NCBI GenBank assembly: GCA_026874595.1
Contig: CM049315.1
Span: 73,792,401-73,856,400 of the forward strand
DNA: 64,000 nucleotides
DNA from: Sipunculus nudus
Lineage: Eukaryota; Annelida; Sipuncula; Golfingiida; Sipunculidae
Direction of reading: 5' to 3'
Below are positions 21,100 to 35,156 of this stretch, piece after piece. The translations under genes and the position numbers were made by a program. The notes below the pieces were generated by a model, which saw only the letters and a list, made by a program, of their open reading frames with translations, did not search any database and was not told where the DNA came from. Each line of letters begins with the position of its first letter. Positions within the stretch are counted from its first letter, which is position 1.

Positions 21100-24000
21100 G
21101 TGTTCCGATTAATCGATTGATGACTGGTCTTTTTTTCCAAAATTAATTAATCGATTGCATTTTACATAATCGGGTAATATGATTATGCATGCATATGCAA
21201 AGAATCCTGTCAGAGATATGCGAACACAAAATAACAATGTATAGCGAACAGCATCACAACAGAACCTTGTGGCAGCCAACAATCGTCCGTCGGCAAGTTC
21301 GACTTGGCTACGGGTGAATGGATTGTTTCATTATGAATAGTGATGTACAAGTCAGACTTTTTACTAGGGTCAATATTTATGGTACTAGTATACAGTAGAT
21401 TACACGGTTATATAGAAAGTACATAAAATAATCGATTAAATTATCGATCATCAGCCGTTTTTATTTTTTAATCATCGATTATGATTTTAAAACCATTTCC
21501 TACAACTTATATATATATACACACACACATTTGAAAAGCTCAGAGGAAATAGCCCTGCTCACTGGTGATAATTACATATTAACTATATATTTGTTATACT
21601 AATAATGTGTACTTTTATGGACTATATCAAAGGTGGAGGTGTCTCTCATGATCAGATAATTCTAGAAATATCCTTTTTTCAGCTATGTGACAGTCATATG
21701 TGCATAAAATAATCATGGAATCTGTCACTTATAAAACAAGGAATAATGTGATACACATTTTATTTATTAGCTGAAATAAAATGCTGCCAAAACAAGGCAT
21801 ACAGGCCTAATGCGAACCTGTACAAAGTTTGGGAGTATGAATGGAGGTTTATTTTTTAAATTTAATATTGTTCCTCTTATGTCCTGCATATCTACCTTCG
21901 TCATTATGATTTCAGCAAAATGGACGTTTCAGACCTGCATTTTTCGGCAAATAGGATGTGTCAGTCAGGATATTTCGGATATGTTTTCTTTTCTTTTTTT
22001 TTGCCAGGGATGATTATTGGGACGGATGAACGCGCAATTTGGCAGCATGGTTTCGGACAAGAAAATTTTTTAAATGTTTAGCCAAGAAATAAGCAAATCC
22101 CGATAAAATTTTTTAGATGATTAATTTTTTTGCAAAAAAAAAAAATGGTGATGCTAGCTCCTGCCCTTTTTTGAGATAGCTATGACGCACGACGGACGAC
22201 GGCACACCATCGCATAAGCTCACAGATTTGCTATAAATGTAAACCAAGTTTTTTTCAAAGAGTTGAAAGATACAGTTCCACTAGTTCTAATATGGGCATT
22301 CTGCGTCTAGACGATGTGTCTAGAGGTGTAGATTTTCTAGACACCAAACAGAGCCAGGTCAGTTGCCATGGTGATGTCTGGACCTATCCTGGTTGAACTG
22401 AGTGACCTCCTGACTTGGCATGTAGAAACTTGGCATGTCAAATCTGTTTTCAAACAGTGAAAGCCTTTTCCAATTGGCTACACTGGCAAAAGCTGCATTT
22501 ACCCAATCTATTCTTATAAAACTGACAGAACCCTACCATTGAATAATTCTTGTAAAGTTTAAACCAATCAGCTTAACAGTTTCATCATAAAACTGTATAG
22601 GCTAGAAGAGTCAAAAATTACATTTTTGCTTGTAAAAAAGGTCAATGTTAGTGGCGCAACCAATACCTCAATTTAAGATATGACTTATGTGATAAAACAT
22701 TTGCATAAAATTTGGTGATGATAGCTCCAGAAGTTACTGAGATCATTTTCATTTTAGTGTGCGTTTTTGGACAGATGACTAAATTTAACCTCCTGTAACT
22801 CGGCCTAAAATCTCCGAACTGGAACCATTCGAACAAACTTGAGAGAGATTGTTCCAGGGATAATTTCTATTAAATATTGGACAATTTGCTTGGACAGTTT
22901 CGGAGAAGAAGATTTTTAAATCTTTTTTAGCGTGTTCCCTATTAAATCTAAGAAAATACAGTAAGAAAGAAAATTAAACAAAATCCGATAGAGTTTTTCA
23001 GGTGACTGATTATTTGCAAAAGAAATGATGCTAGCTCCTGCCATTTTTGAGATAGCTATGGTTAACGTACATACGACGCACGACACAAGACGCACTTACG
23101 CACGACGGCGCATCATCGCATAAGCTCTCAGGTTGGCTAAAAATTGAAAATTTTATTTTCAAATGAACATAAGCTAAATCTGATAAGTATACATGTATAT
23201 TGTACTCACTGTGTAAAACATAAATATTTTGGCCTCTTATCGTTAATAATGCAATCATGAAAAAAAATTATGTGCTTAAGATAAGTTTGGATAGAGGGAG
23301 GAGGGGGAGAGAGAGAGAGAGAAAGAGATAGGGGGGGTATTAAACAATGCTTATAGGAAAAGAGTTGATTAAACAAAGAAGATGAACAGATGGCACTGGT
23401 CCCTTTATGTCACATACTGCTGAGGCAAGAACATAATATGTTTCAATTATATCCTTTTTTTATTACACTGATTTTTTTCTCATTTAATAAATCCTTATAT
23501 ATTTGCTATTAAACTAATGGGCCAGTCCACAGGTGCAAGGTGCTCAATGGCAAGAGGAAGGGGGTGTTACTGGTGAGAGGTGAAATTTAAGGCAACAGTA
23601 CTTACGGGAGGAAATGTTTATTCATAATTGTAACAAATTTAAAAAAAGACAGACAGGTGGAAAAACAAAGCCAATCACTTTATTTTATCTTATGCTTAGG
23701 CAGGATAATAATGAAAAAATATTTGCATAAGATCCTCATTCTTTTCATCACATCAATCTTTTTTTTTCAAGTTTATATATATTATACATTTGCAATATAT
23801 CATATATATATCTGAATATATAAGTTGATTTACAATTCTTAATAGCATCTTCATTTATCCCAAATTTTGTCCAAAAACAACACATTATACATTCACATGT
23901 ATTATTTTTTTACCACTAATAATATATATATTTTATAAATTTGCAAAACAAATTAAATTGCACCTTCATTAATCCATAATTTGGCTCATATATTATCATA

Positions 24001-24540
24001 TTACGTATCCTGTTGGGTTTAATTTTATATTAATTTGTCAAAATTATTGAAAAGGGAATTAATTTATTTAGAGTATTTCATTATGTCTAGAAAACCAAGT
24101 GAGCTTTACATTTCAATGTAATTTCTGTGTCAATTAAGGAAGAATTCAAACGATAGGTTTCACATTACATTTGGTGCCGGAGGGGGGGGGTTGATATGAA
24201 AATTAATGTACACTTGTTACAGCAGGGGATGTCCCAAGTGACCCATTATGAATCAGGTAAGCAGAGAGAGATGCATTGAATGCCCTCCAGTGACCAAAGT
24301 GGGCGGCATGACAATGCAATTGACACAATAAGAGCCTCTAACAAATATTTTAATAACTAGCTTAATTTTGCCATTACACACTTAAGTCTTTCTTGCAAAC
24401 CCTTCGTACGGCTGCGTGGAAGAAGTTGGAACGATCATGTTAGTTAAGCTTGATTGAGCGCGGTTTGCTTCTGGATTGGCGTACAAAACAGTGTCCGATC
24501 TAGAGCACGGGAGGTATAGGGCTATTTCCGATCGTGTATA
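21100..24540. other. Intergenic, AT-rich, no supported gene
   Basis: Two similar segments at 22170-22240 and 23035-23130 share GAGATAGCTATG, CGACGCACGAC and CATCGCATAAGCTC, a dispersed repeat pair in direct orientation. A (GA)n tract lies near 23308-23324. The open frames are short and show no domain or splice pattern. Confidence 0.5.
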
Positions 24541-26370
24541 TTTTAACGCAGCCCCCCCCCCCCCCCATATTTATTACGTATTATGCAAATTAAATTTATT
24601 TGATAAAAGCCAGTTATTCTACTTGTAATGATGGACCGCTTACTTTTGAAAACATTCAAAATAATATCAGGGAGGTTTGTAATATTATCCACGAGGTGTC
24701 CGAAAATGTCCGTCTTTTATATGGCCCTGCCGAGATCAGTTTCGGAATCATCCTCCACGGAGGGTCACGGACTATAGCGACATTCTTGACATCGCGTGGA
24801 TAAATCCTCTACAGGCAATCCTAAGGCCGAAGGCGGAAAAAGCCGACCTGTTTTAATTTCTTTGTTAAAATGGCTGCGAACATGTGACTATGAGGTTTTG
24901 ATTTTGAAATTCAGAATGAAATAAGCTAATTTGGATATCCGATCGCCATATACCTATGCTTGCAGCATCGCATTTGTGAGCACTGGAATTGTTGCACATG
25001 CACGGACTATTTCCCGCTATGAAACCACATTAATGAAACTACACTCGCATGCGCGTAGTGTACTATGAATCTCTGATTGGCTCTCTTTCTAGGGCTGCTG
25101 GGCGATCGCAGCTAATCGCATGGAAGCCCGGTAGGTCGTCTTATGCAAATAAACTCTTTAATCAAATATACACACAATGCAAATGCTAAAAATTGCGATA
25201 GGCGCCTGTGTTATTTGTGGCCAATGCCGCGTTATACCGCTATTCTAAGGGCTCCGAATCGTTTGATGCAAAAAAAAAAAAAATATTCTAAAATGATGTT
25301 CATCAGTATATACCTACGTTTGATATATTTGTTTATATTTATTATTTTTCCTTGCATTTGTTTACATTTCTAAGGGGTAAACTTTTAATTAATTTGATAT
25401 ATATGATTAAATTCCCGACTGGTATAGTTTCACCATATTTTACATATTGTGTTTTTTTAATGTGTTTCTGAGGGTTTTTTTCGATGATTGACAACAGATC
25501 CTATCTTAAAGATGTTTTAAGTGATATTTTAAAGAAAAAGACTGTTTGCTTATTTTTCTTGATTTCTGACTGGGTGGCTCTGATGAACCCTGATATTGCT
25601 AACATGTGCGTTTGTAATTCGAATTGTATATTACATGGCTATTTTTATTTGCCTGAACTTTCCTTTACTTGTTGTTAGCTTTTTATTGCCACCGACCATA
25701 TAACATACTTCAAATTAATAGTTTAATTTGCAACAATTGTCCTATACCGGTTATTATAAACTTTCAAGTTGTTTAAGTAAGAAAAATAGATTGATTGGTT
25801 TTACAAAAATGTTTTAATGGACTGATTAGTTTTACAAAAATGTTTAAATTGATAAAAGTTTAAAAAGAAAAAATCTTGATTTTTTAATAGTTTTTCACTG
25901 GCCCATCAAGAAAATAATGAGGATATCCTGTAGATACTGAGAATACTTTATTTGCACTACTCATTGTAAAAGGGAACATATAGTTCCTAACTATTCATGT
26001 CATCATTTGCAAAATTTATATGGAAAAATGGCGGTTTTTACATCTTTAATGTTTGAATTATATTTATTTTTTTTATTTTTTCCCTTCTCCTTCCCATCAC
26101 TGTCCATTTCTTTGTTCGAGATACTTTTTATTGAATATGTAAGGCCTTATAATTAAAAAAGGGCTCACAACTTCAAGAAATTACACAATACTGACTAATT
26201 TCTGGTATGTACATGGCAAATATTTAGAGAAATATTTATATCAAATATGATCAATATCAGATCAGAAGTTTTGATGATCTTGAAAGTTAAGAACTGGCTT
26301 TAAATGGAAAATTTAATTTTTACCTAAATATTTAAAAGGAACAAAGTTGAGCGACCCAATTTTCGGTATG
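24541..26370. other. Intergenic, with one unexplained 67-codon frame
   Basis: A plus-strand frame at 24600-24803 (start MIKASYSTCNDG, end ATFLTSRG) has a fairly normal amino-acid composition, but I recognise no domain and no splice sites that would extend it. The rest is AT-rich. A CCAAT-type site (ATTGG) lies at about 25076. Confidence 0.35.
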
Positions 26371-26379
26371 GTAGGGTTT

Positions 26380-26525
26380 TTTGGGAGGACATCTTACCAT
26401 ATGCCGCATTTCGGATTCATATGTCCAACGGTTACAAAAAATACCCTACTAACGGACGGACGCCCGGACGACGGACAATGGCAATGGCTATAGCTCAGAT
26501 GACTTTTAGTCAGCTGAGCTCAACA
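26380..26525. repeat. Dispersed repeat with ACGGACG tract
   Basis: It contains ACGGACGGACGCCCGGACGA, then GGCAATGGCTATAGCTCA and TTTTAGTCAGCTGAGCT. Strings of this form are common interspersed repeats in bivalve genomes; this is from general familiarity, not a search. It supports the mollusc assignment. Confidence 0.45.
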
Positions 26526-27056
26526 TATAATTATCCCTAGACTGAATGGGAAATTTTCAAAGCAAATAAATCACTCTGAACATAATATTAAGGACTTCAT
26601 ACTTTATTGGTGGTTCACCAGAATGTTAATTACAAACATTATTTAGAATTACAAAATAACATGGATAATATACATCTGAAACTTGAAAGTACTATATCTA
26701 CCAAGGGATTATTCTACGCTTTTCTATGGTCCTTTATATATGTGCCACATCCCATCTGAAAATTGTTTTTTTTTTCTTTTAACAAGAAATTCACCATTCA
26801 TCAATTTAGGCTCCACTTTGAACTTTGAACCTTTTTAAACTTAACAGCACATAAATAATCCTTATTTCGTAAAAAAAAGGGATTCTTGAAAGATAGAATA
26901 ATTCCTGGTATCAATAAATCTTCCGTAAAAAGATTCGAAATATATGTCCGTAAAATCTTAGTTTCTGGTGTGACTTTCACCTATTCCAACTTGTGCTACT
27001 ATCCTTTGAATACATAAAATGAGTGCATTAATGGAGTAAATTTTATATTGAACTCA

Positions 27057-28006
27057 TCAATTGTTCAGAACATAGGATCCAGATCCATTGTTATTTTGCT
27101 TGCCTGGACATTCCCTGCAGTGTTCTCCAAAATGACAATATGTATGGGCTTGAATAGGAAGTTGGGTTGAGTTCTCTCCAGGGTTTTTTTTTTCATGTGT
27201 GTTTTCCCATATATCTAAAGCAGAAAATTTTGTTTTAATATTTTTAAATACTTAACTTACAATAGGAACTTAAAAAAACTAACATAAAAAAAAATATTAT
27301 CAAATTTGAATATTATTAAAAAAAAAATCCATTTTAATACTATTAAACGATGTGGACTAAATTTTCCCTGTTGTCTGTGGATCTAAAAAACCCACAAACC
27401 ATAGCATGCATACTATACAAAGACACATGATATCAGGTGTCTGATTTACTAGAATTCTCTGCATGAACTGCTCTAAACCAAACTATTTTCAAAATATATT
27501 AATAATATAAAATAATTTAATTAGCATATTGATTTTTTTATTATAGGGAACTTAATATAAAACTTCCTATTACTGTAGGTAAAAAAAAAAGAAAAGAAAC
27601 TGAAACCCTAATGGATAAATTTTTTTAAATATGGTCATGATATATAGAGTAAAAAAGGCAACATGACAGCCTATATGTACATCTGCAAAAAATGTATTTA
27701 CATATACTTCTATATACTTACAGCTACAGTGACATTGTAATTTGTATAAAAAAAATATTAAATTTTAAAATTTACATGACAATCTTTAACAAGTACTTAC
27801 ACTAAGTAATAGATAAACCGTGTGAAAATGTAACATTATTGATTCATTTAAAGAGCATGACGTGATTATTCATGGTCATATGGCATAGTTTGTCAGTAAT
27901 CCATGGCTCACCATAGCAATTTATTTGCGTCTTGCAGGCCCTCCGACTTCGGACACCGAACATCCCGGAATACAAACCAGCGTCCTTGAGACCTTGACAT
28001 AGCCAT
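27057..28006 (-). CDS. Candidate spliced gene, first and last exons visible
   Basis: First exon 28006-27912: the start reads MAMSRSQGRWFVFRDVRCPK and it ends in a good donor (CTATG|GTGAGCC), leaving phase 2. Candidate terminal exon 27215-27057 follows acceptor TTTTCTGCTTTAG, is open to a stop and carries a Cys-rich stretch, HTYCHFGEHCRECPGKQ. The two phases do not match directly, so at least one internal exon would be needed between them (27216-27911, AT-rich). No family recognised. The first exon is more convincing than the whole model. Confidence 0.3.
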
Positions 28007-28479
28007 TTTGGCTGACGACAATTCCGCAACTCGCTGCCCTTAACCGTTTATCAAACACTGTAGAAAAAGCGTACTCCAGTAATATTGTATCCTCTGTGAA
28101 AATGAAGTCTATAGAACGTAGAAACTATAAAATTATGAACTTCTTAACGAAACTTAGTGTTCCACATGCCGAAATATCCCCGCCTGACAGTCCCGCCCAG
28201 CAGACGACATGACTATAGTGCACTCCTTCTTATCACTACGCGGGCCCACACGCAGCAAGACGTCAAAGAGACCGCGGATTACGCTACACGAAATAGTTCT
28301 TTCGTTGTAAGCAAATATGTCGTCAGACTGTGTGCACGTTATATTCATCAGTTTAAATTGCTTGAAATTGCACAGTATAAACAAACGGTCAAGATATAAA
28401 ACTGACATTTTGGAGATTAGTTAAGGGTTTCCTGAAAATATGAGATATATTAAAACCTGATATTCAATTTAAGTTGTTC

Positions 28480-31400
28480 TTATTAAGTTAAATAAATATA
28501 AGATTCATTTAAAATAAAAATATAAATAAACTAAAAATTAAATTATTTTATTAATATTTTATAATATTTATTTATCTGATTATTTATTAATAATATGATA
28601 TTCTTTAATACTATAAATATATTTTTTTCATTATAACTATTATTAGGCCTCTTATTGCAATATTTAGTTATCAAAATAAATATTTATCATAAAATCAGGA
28701 ATAATATATTAATGACATTATATTAAGATATCATAATGTAATATAAATAATTATTTTAATTCAAATGATAATTATAATGAAAAAATAATATTAATTGCAT
28801 TAAAAAATAGAATATTTGAATACATATTCAATAATATAAATAAGAAATAAACTATATTATTAATATTTTATAATATTTATTTATCTGATTATATTCATAA
28901 TATTCATCATGTTACCATAGTTTCCTATATGTTACTATGGGGTCTTACTCCTAGCTGTGTTTTTCCTAGAGGCATTGAAAATTAACTATAATACCTCTCA
29001 AATATATTACTAATTAATTTCCTATATTTTACTGTAACCCCTATAGGTTACTATAGATGTATATAGTAAACTATAGGATATTTTGGCTGGGTAAATACGA
29101 ACTTTATATGGTTATTATCCAGAAACGTGATGTTTTTATGGGTATTACATCGACAATCCTGGAGGGACCCCTGCGACTTAAACCCACCTTTCTCCCTCAA
29201 CCTAATCTTATTTCAGAAGTAAATCCTGTGATGAGTTTAAATAGACAAATACATGAAAATACGTCACGTAAAACAATTTCGCAGTTCAATAATTACTTTT
29301 CAAAGATTTAATTATATATTATTGTTGTTTATTTATGTAACCAAACGAACATGCCACGTGGGGCCCGCCATGGGCCCACATGGGGAACAATGCAGGACAA
29401 ACTGGACAATGTCCTCATGGGCCCCATGTGGGCACTACCTACATGCACTAGTACTGATCTATATTATGTTATATAAATGATAGTTATTTTAATATAAACT
29501 ATAGCTTTACTTTATGCTTACATAAAATGATATTAAAGGAAACTACAAACTAATATATGCTTTGAAAATTGACAAAAATACTCCACGTTACTAAAGTTTC
29601 TTATATGTGACTATAGACTCCTGCAGTTAATTAAGAATTTTCTTAAGGTATTGAAAATTGACTATAATATTCATCATGTTACCATAGTTTTCTATATGTT
29701 ACTATGGGGTCCTATTCCAAGCTGTGATTTTCCTGGAGGCATTGAAAATTGACTATAATACCCCAAATATTACTACTTCGTTTCCTATATTTTTCTGTAA
29801 CTCCTATAGGTTACTATTCATGTAAATAGTAAACTATGGGAACTTTTGGCTTGGTTAATACGGATTTGATATGGTTATTATCCAGAATAGTGATGTTTAT
29901 ACTGCACTGGTATTACATCGACAATCCTGGAGGGACCCTTGTGACTTAAACCCACCTTTCTCCCTCGACCTAATCTTATTTCAGAAGTAAATCCTGTGAT
30001 GAGTTTAAATAGACAAATACATGAAAATACGTCACGTAGAACAATTTCGCAGTTCAATAATTACTTTTCAAAGATTTAATTATATATTATTGTTGTTTAT
30101 TTTATGTAACCAAACGAACATGCCACGTGGGGCCCGCCATGGGCCCACATGGGGAACAATGCAGGACAAACTGGACAATGTCCTCATGGGCCCCATGTGG
30201 GCACTACCTACATGCACTAGTACTGATCTATATTATGTTATATAAATGATAGTTATTTTAATATAAACTATAGCTTTACTTTATGCTTACATAAAATGAT
30301 ATTTGAGGAAACTACAAACTAATATATGCTTTGAAAATTGACAAAAATACTCCACGTTACTAAAGTTTCTTATATGTGACTATAGACTCCTGCAGTTAAT
30401 TAAGAATTTTCTTAAGGTATTGAAAATTGACTATAATATTCATCATGTTACCATAGTTTTCTATATGTTACTATGGGGTCCTATTCCAAGCTGTGATTTT
30501 CCTGGAGGCATTGAAAATTGACTATAATACCCCAAATATTACTACTTCGTTTCCTATATTTTTCTGTAACTCCTATAGGTTACTATTCATGTAAATAGTA
30601 AACTATGGGAACTTTTCGCTGGGTAAATACGGATTTGATATGGTTATTATCCAGAATAGTGATGTTTATACTGCACTGGTATTACATCGACAATCCTGGA
30701 GGGACCCTTGTGACTTAACCCACCTTTCTCCCTCGACCTAATCTTATTTCAGAAGTAAATCTTGTGATGAGTTTAAATAGACAAAAAAAACATGAAAATA
30801 CGTCACGTAGAACAATTTCGCAGTTAATTAATTACTTCTCAAAGATTTAATAACATATCATTGTTTTTATTTATTTTTTTTTTGGTAACAAATACGAACA
30901 TGCCACATGGGACCCGCCATGGGCCCACATGTGGAATAATGCAGTGCAATCTGGACAATGCCCTCATGGGCCCCATGTGGGCACTACCTGTGTCCGCCTG
31001 ATATTCAATAATATGAATTAGAAATAAATTATTTATTAATATTTTATAACAAAAAATTACTTATCTGATTATTTTCTAATAATATTCTTAATTGTTATAT
31101 AAAATGATATTAATGGAAACTACAAACTAATATATGCTTTGAAAATTGACAATAAATACTTCAAGTGACAAAAGTTTCCTTTTATGTTACTACAGACTCC
31201 TGCATTTAATTTAGATTTTTCTATAGATAATGAAAATTGACTATAATACTCATCATGTTACCATAGTTTCCTGTATGTTACTATGGGGTTCTATTGCTAG
31301 GTGTGATTTTCCTAGAGGTATTGAAAGTTGACTATAATACCCCAAATATTACTAATTAGCTTCCTATATTTTTATATAACCCCTGTAGGTTATTATACAT

Positions 31401-32580
31401 GTAAACAGTAAACTAAAGGAAATTTTGGCTAGGTAAATACGGATTTGATATGGTTATTATCCAGAAAAGTAATGTTTATACTTGTATTTCATGGGCTAGC
31501 CTGGCGGGACCCTTGTGACTTAACCCACTTGGCTCACTCGACCTAATTTCAGTTCAGAAGTAAATCTTGTGATGAGTTTAAGTAGACAAAAACATGAAAA
31601 TACGTCACGGAGAACAATTTCGCAGTTAATTGATTACTTCTCAAAGATTTAATAATATATCATTGTTTTTTATTTTTTTGTAACAAATACGAACATGCCG
31701 CATGGGACCCGCCATGGGCCCACATGGGGAACAATGCAGGACAATCTGGACAATGCCCTCATGGCCCCATGTGGGCACTACCTGTGTCCGCCCATATTCA
31801 ATAAGATGAATTGGAAATAAAGTATTTTATTGATATTTTATAACAAAAAAATTATTTATCTGATTATTTTCTAGTAATATTCTAAATTGTTACATAAAAT
31901 GATATTAAAGGAAACTACAAACTAATATATGCTTTGAAAATTGACAAAAAATACTCCACATTACTAAACTTTCCTTTTTGTGACTACAGACTCCAACATT
32001 TAATTAAGATTTTTCTATAGGTATTGAAAATTGACCATAATATTCATCATGTTACCATAGTTTCCCATATGTTACTATGGGGTCCTATTTCTAGCTGTGA
32101 TTTTCCTAGAGGCATTGAAAGTTGACTATAATGCCCCAAATACTACTAATTAGTTTCCTATATTTTTATATAAACCCCTTTTGGTTACTATACATGTACA
32201 TAGTAAACTACAGGATATTTTGGCTGGGTAAATACAGACATTATATGGTTATTTTCCAGAAACGTGATGTTTATACAGGTATTACATGGGCTAGCCTGGC
32301 AGGACCCTTGTGACTGAACCACGTGGCTCCCACACCCTAATCTCAGTTCAGAAGTAAATCATATGATGAGTTTAAATAGACAAAAACATGAAAATACGTC
32401 ACGTAGAACAATTTCGCAGTTAATTAATTACATCTCAAAGATTGAATAATATATCATTGTTTTTTATTTTATGTTACAAATACGAACATGCCACATGGGA
32501 CCCGCCATGGGCCCACATGTGGAACAATGTAGGACAATCTGGACAATGCCCTCATGGGCCCCATGTGTCCATGTGTCCGC
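28480..32580. repeat. 770-810-bp tandem repeat array, about five units
   Basis: The anchor TTACCATAG ends at 28920, 29687, 30456, 31266 and 32060 (spacings 767, 769, 810, 794). The anchor CATGCCRCRTGG..CCCGCCATGGGCCCACATG recurs at about 29350, 30119, 30900, 31694 and 32488. Units at 29680-30450 and the preceding unit are almost identical over hundreds of bases, while the two right-hand units are more diverged. Each unit combines an AT-rich part with a GGGCCC/CATG-rich core. Small open frames inside recur with the unit and are not genes. Confidence 0.92.
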
Positions 32581-32846
32581 CCATGCCCATGTCTGCCCAT
32601 GTAAAGCCCATATGTACCCACGTGGGCCCCTCGTATACGTGCTATCAGGGGAGTCTCCACCGTTTGTGAAGTCCTTTGACGTGAACGGATGGAACTGATA
32701 CGCCAAATAAGATTAACTGTTTCAGTCATCTATTGATCAAGCATTTGCAACTATTCGGGGTAAAAGTCAATGGCCTGCAACTTCAGGTCTTGTTTATTAT
32801 GGAATTACGTGCCCAACAGTCAACGAATTTTTGAAGAACAGTGACG

Positions 32847-32981
32847 TAGTCGAGTCAACACCGTCCGAGTGCAAGTCTAGGCCAATGGACCTTTCCGACG
32901 GCTGAAGCCCCGCCCCCCTTAACGACGGTTGCTAAGTCCCACATTTGTCCAAGCGGGCGCATGTACTTGGTACACGAGAAC
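32847..32981 (+). promoter_or_regulatory. GC-rich putative promoter of the SWIM-domain gene remnant
   Basis: A GC box-like run (GCCCCGCCCCCC, about 32907-32919) sits 60-75 bp upstream of the ATG at 32982. The preceding GACCTTTCCGAC block is also found, inverted, upstream of the facing minus-strand gene near 37210. Confidence 0.4.
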
Positions 32982-33938
32982 ATGGCATGGCGGCATCCCG
33001 CGACTCGCTTGCACATACAAATCCCTGAGAACATATCATATTAGTTTTGCCAGTACAAGTCATCTTGTCACAGAACACTTAAAAGAGAGAATCAGAGATA
33101 CGTGCATGATCAGATGATATCAAGATGTGAAAAACCTCAGGAGCGATGTCTGCGTGACAACCCCGGTGTTGCATGGCGCTCTGAACGGAATTCTTGGACG
33201 CCTGAGTCTTTAGTTCGAGCTAGAGAACGACATATTAACTGCGTCTTATATCACCTGTAGAAAAGGAATGAGATTTACTTACATTATTCACATTATCTTT
33301 CAAATATAATATTCATTTGTCTATGATGACGGTGAGTTATGCTGATAGTTCGGCATGGGAACCCATACCGGTAATATGACAGACGCGGTTGTTTGTAAAT
33401 AAAGTGATGGCATGTGACTCGCGGCCCAACGTCATAACATTGCCCGTTAAACGAAAAAGGTATGGGTCTAATGTGCTGCGTTTGCCGTCAAATTTTATTA
33501 TAAAATAAGATGGGCATATAATTATTAATTCAACGATTTTTTCCCTGCTCTATAGCTCTAGCTACTAAGGTGAATTTTAACTCTAGATTAAATCTATATT
33601 TTGGACTATGACTATGTTACACATTATTTATAACACTTATAAAAATAAAGGTCCTTTTATCATCAAAAGGGCCGAGTTTGCATCCTGAGGAATTATATAT
33701 ATATTCTCTAAATATAAATATTTGTATCCTTTTAGATCATATGGGCACTGCTCCCATTCTGTGGGCCTAATTAAATCCTTCCACGGGCTGAAATTCACTA
33801 GCATTCCTGCTGAGCTCAGCTGCACGAGCACACCTCAGAAGTGGACTGTGCCCGTACTGATAAACAATATTGTGGTAGCCGGTTCAACAGAGTCCAGGAA
33901 AAGAAATCCAGTGGTCTGCAATATGGACACCACCATGA
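32982..33938 (+). pseudogene. SWIM-zinc-finger (YqaJ-type) gene remnant
   Basis: Exon 1, 32982-33256, reads from ATG as MAWRHPATRLHIQIPENISY, hits TAG at 33042-33044, then continues in the same frame for 71 codons (YKSSCHRTLKREN, then AWRSERNSWTPESLVRARER) to a GT donor at 33257. Exon 33736-33938 (acceptor CCTTTTAG, donor AGTAAGTA) is phase-compatible and encodes YGHCSHSVGLIKSFHGLKF, then LSCTSTPQKWTVP, then KRNPVVC. The CSH..GL..S spacing and SCTS.PQ.W.VP string are those I know from invertebrate proteins that pair a SWIM zinc finger with a YqaJ-like nuclease. The canonical CNCPA half of the finger and the nuclease are not seen. The in-frame stop argues for a pseudogene. Confidence 0.5.
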
Positions 33939-34059
33939 GTAAGTATAAATTATCTTTAACTTGTCACCCCACTCTTACACTTTATCAGGTTTGTAAAAAA
34001 AAAACAAAAAAAAAAACTGATGCATGTTTGCAAATATTCTGTATATTTAAATGATATCC

Positions 34060-35150
34060 CCATCAATTGCTGATATATTAGTTTGCCAAAAAATAGACAG
34101 AAAAAAAAGAAACTGATTTTAAATTTTATTTCCTTATTAGTGACTGGACTGATGACCTCGAATGGCTATATCAGATGTTTTTATATAATATGCCGTGATG
34201 CGCACACATCCTAAACACAGATACTATATTTCTTGATTACCAAGTAATGGGTAAAAAATTTTTTGCTTACAGAAACTAGGTTGATATAGTTGATGCCAGT
34301 GCATATTCATTTCATTTTCCTTGCTTTTAATTAACTGTATGGTATTTACCAAATATTCATTCTATCATTATGATGATGAAAATATGTAATGTAAAAATCA
34401 GATATAACCATATGTATTACCATGCATGTTGCTAATCCTTCAATTTTATTGTTATAAAACTGAAATATCTGGTTGTAGACCAAATACATGCAGCTGCAAC
34501 AAGCAAAACCAAATCCAGAGAGGAAAGGATGTAGGAATCTGAACTTGCAACATGCCTCTCCTGTCACAGTACCCATCATTCGAAAGAGGATTACTGTGAC
34601 ATACAGCCAGAAGATCTGCAACATAAATGCCAATTTCTAAAGATATTTAAATAATACTCAAGACAAAACATATGTGATATGTTTATTTTGAAATCATCAG
34701 TGATACAATGTCATATAAATGTTGATGTATAAGTGTATTGGCGTACACAGACTTATAAAAGGAGAATAAAAATTATGTCTTGTTTTTCTCTGTGTATTAA
34801 CTGCTGTTTCAGAATAAGTGTCTATACCCGTGCTGAGCTCACCGTATGCGTGTGTTTTTTTTTCATTTGCTAATTGTATACATCACACCTGTTGAATGTG
34901 CTAGCAGTACAACACAGGTCAAAGGAAGGAAAGTTCAGCCCGGGCCGAGTATAATCGAGAAAGACAATAGTCTTTCTCTTCAATAAACTTTTTGAATCTG
35001 GGGTGTATTTTAAAGTTTGTGACAATCTGGAATTTCATATTAGAGACAAGCATGTATCCTCACTATGGAGATTCTCTAGACATTCAGACTCCCAGCATCT
35101 AACTTTCCTTTTGTAGAAAATAAATGTCCCTATCTTGTCAGAAATATGAC
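34060..35150. other. No supported gene
   Basis: AT-rich sequence between the SWIM remnant and the opposing gene. Candidate splice-like signals exist (for example TGTTTCAG near 34810) but no exon chain could be built. Confidence 0.4.
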
Positions 35151-35156
35151 AATCAA

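Noticed and set aside
24600-24803. Frame MIKASYSTCNDG... as a gene
   Set aside because: Composition is plausible but no domain, promoter or splice support was found; kept only as a note in the region entry.
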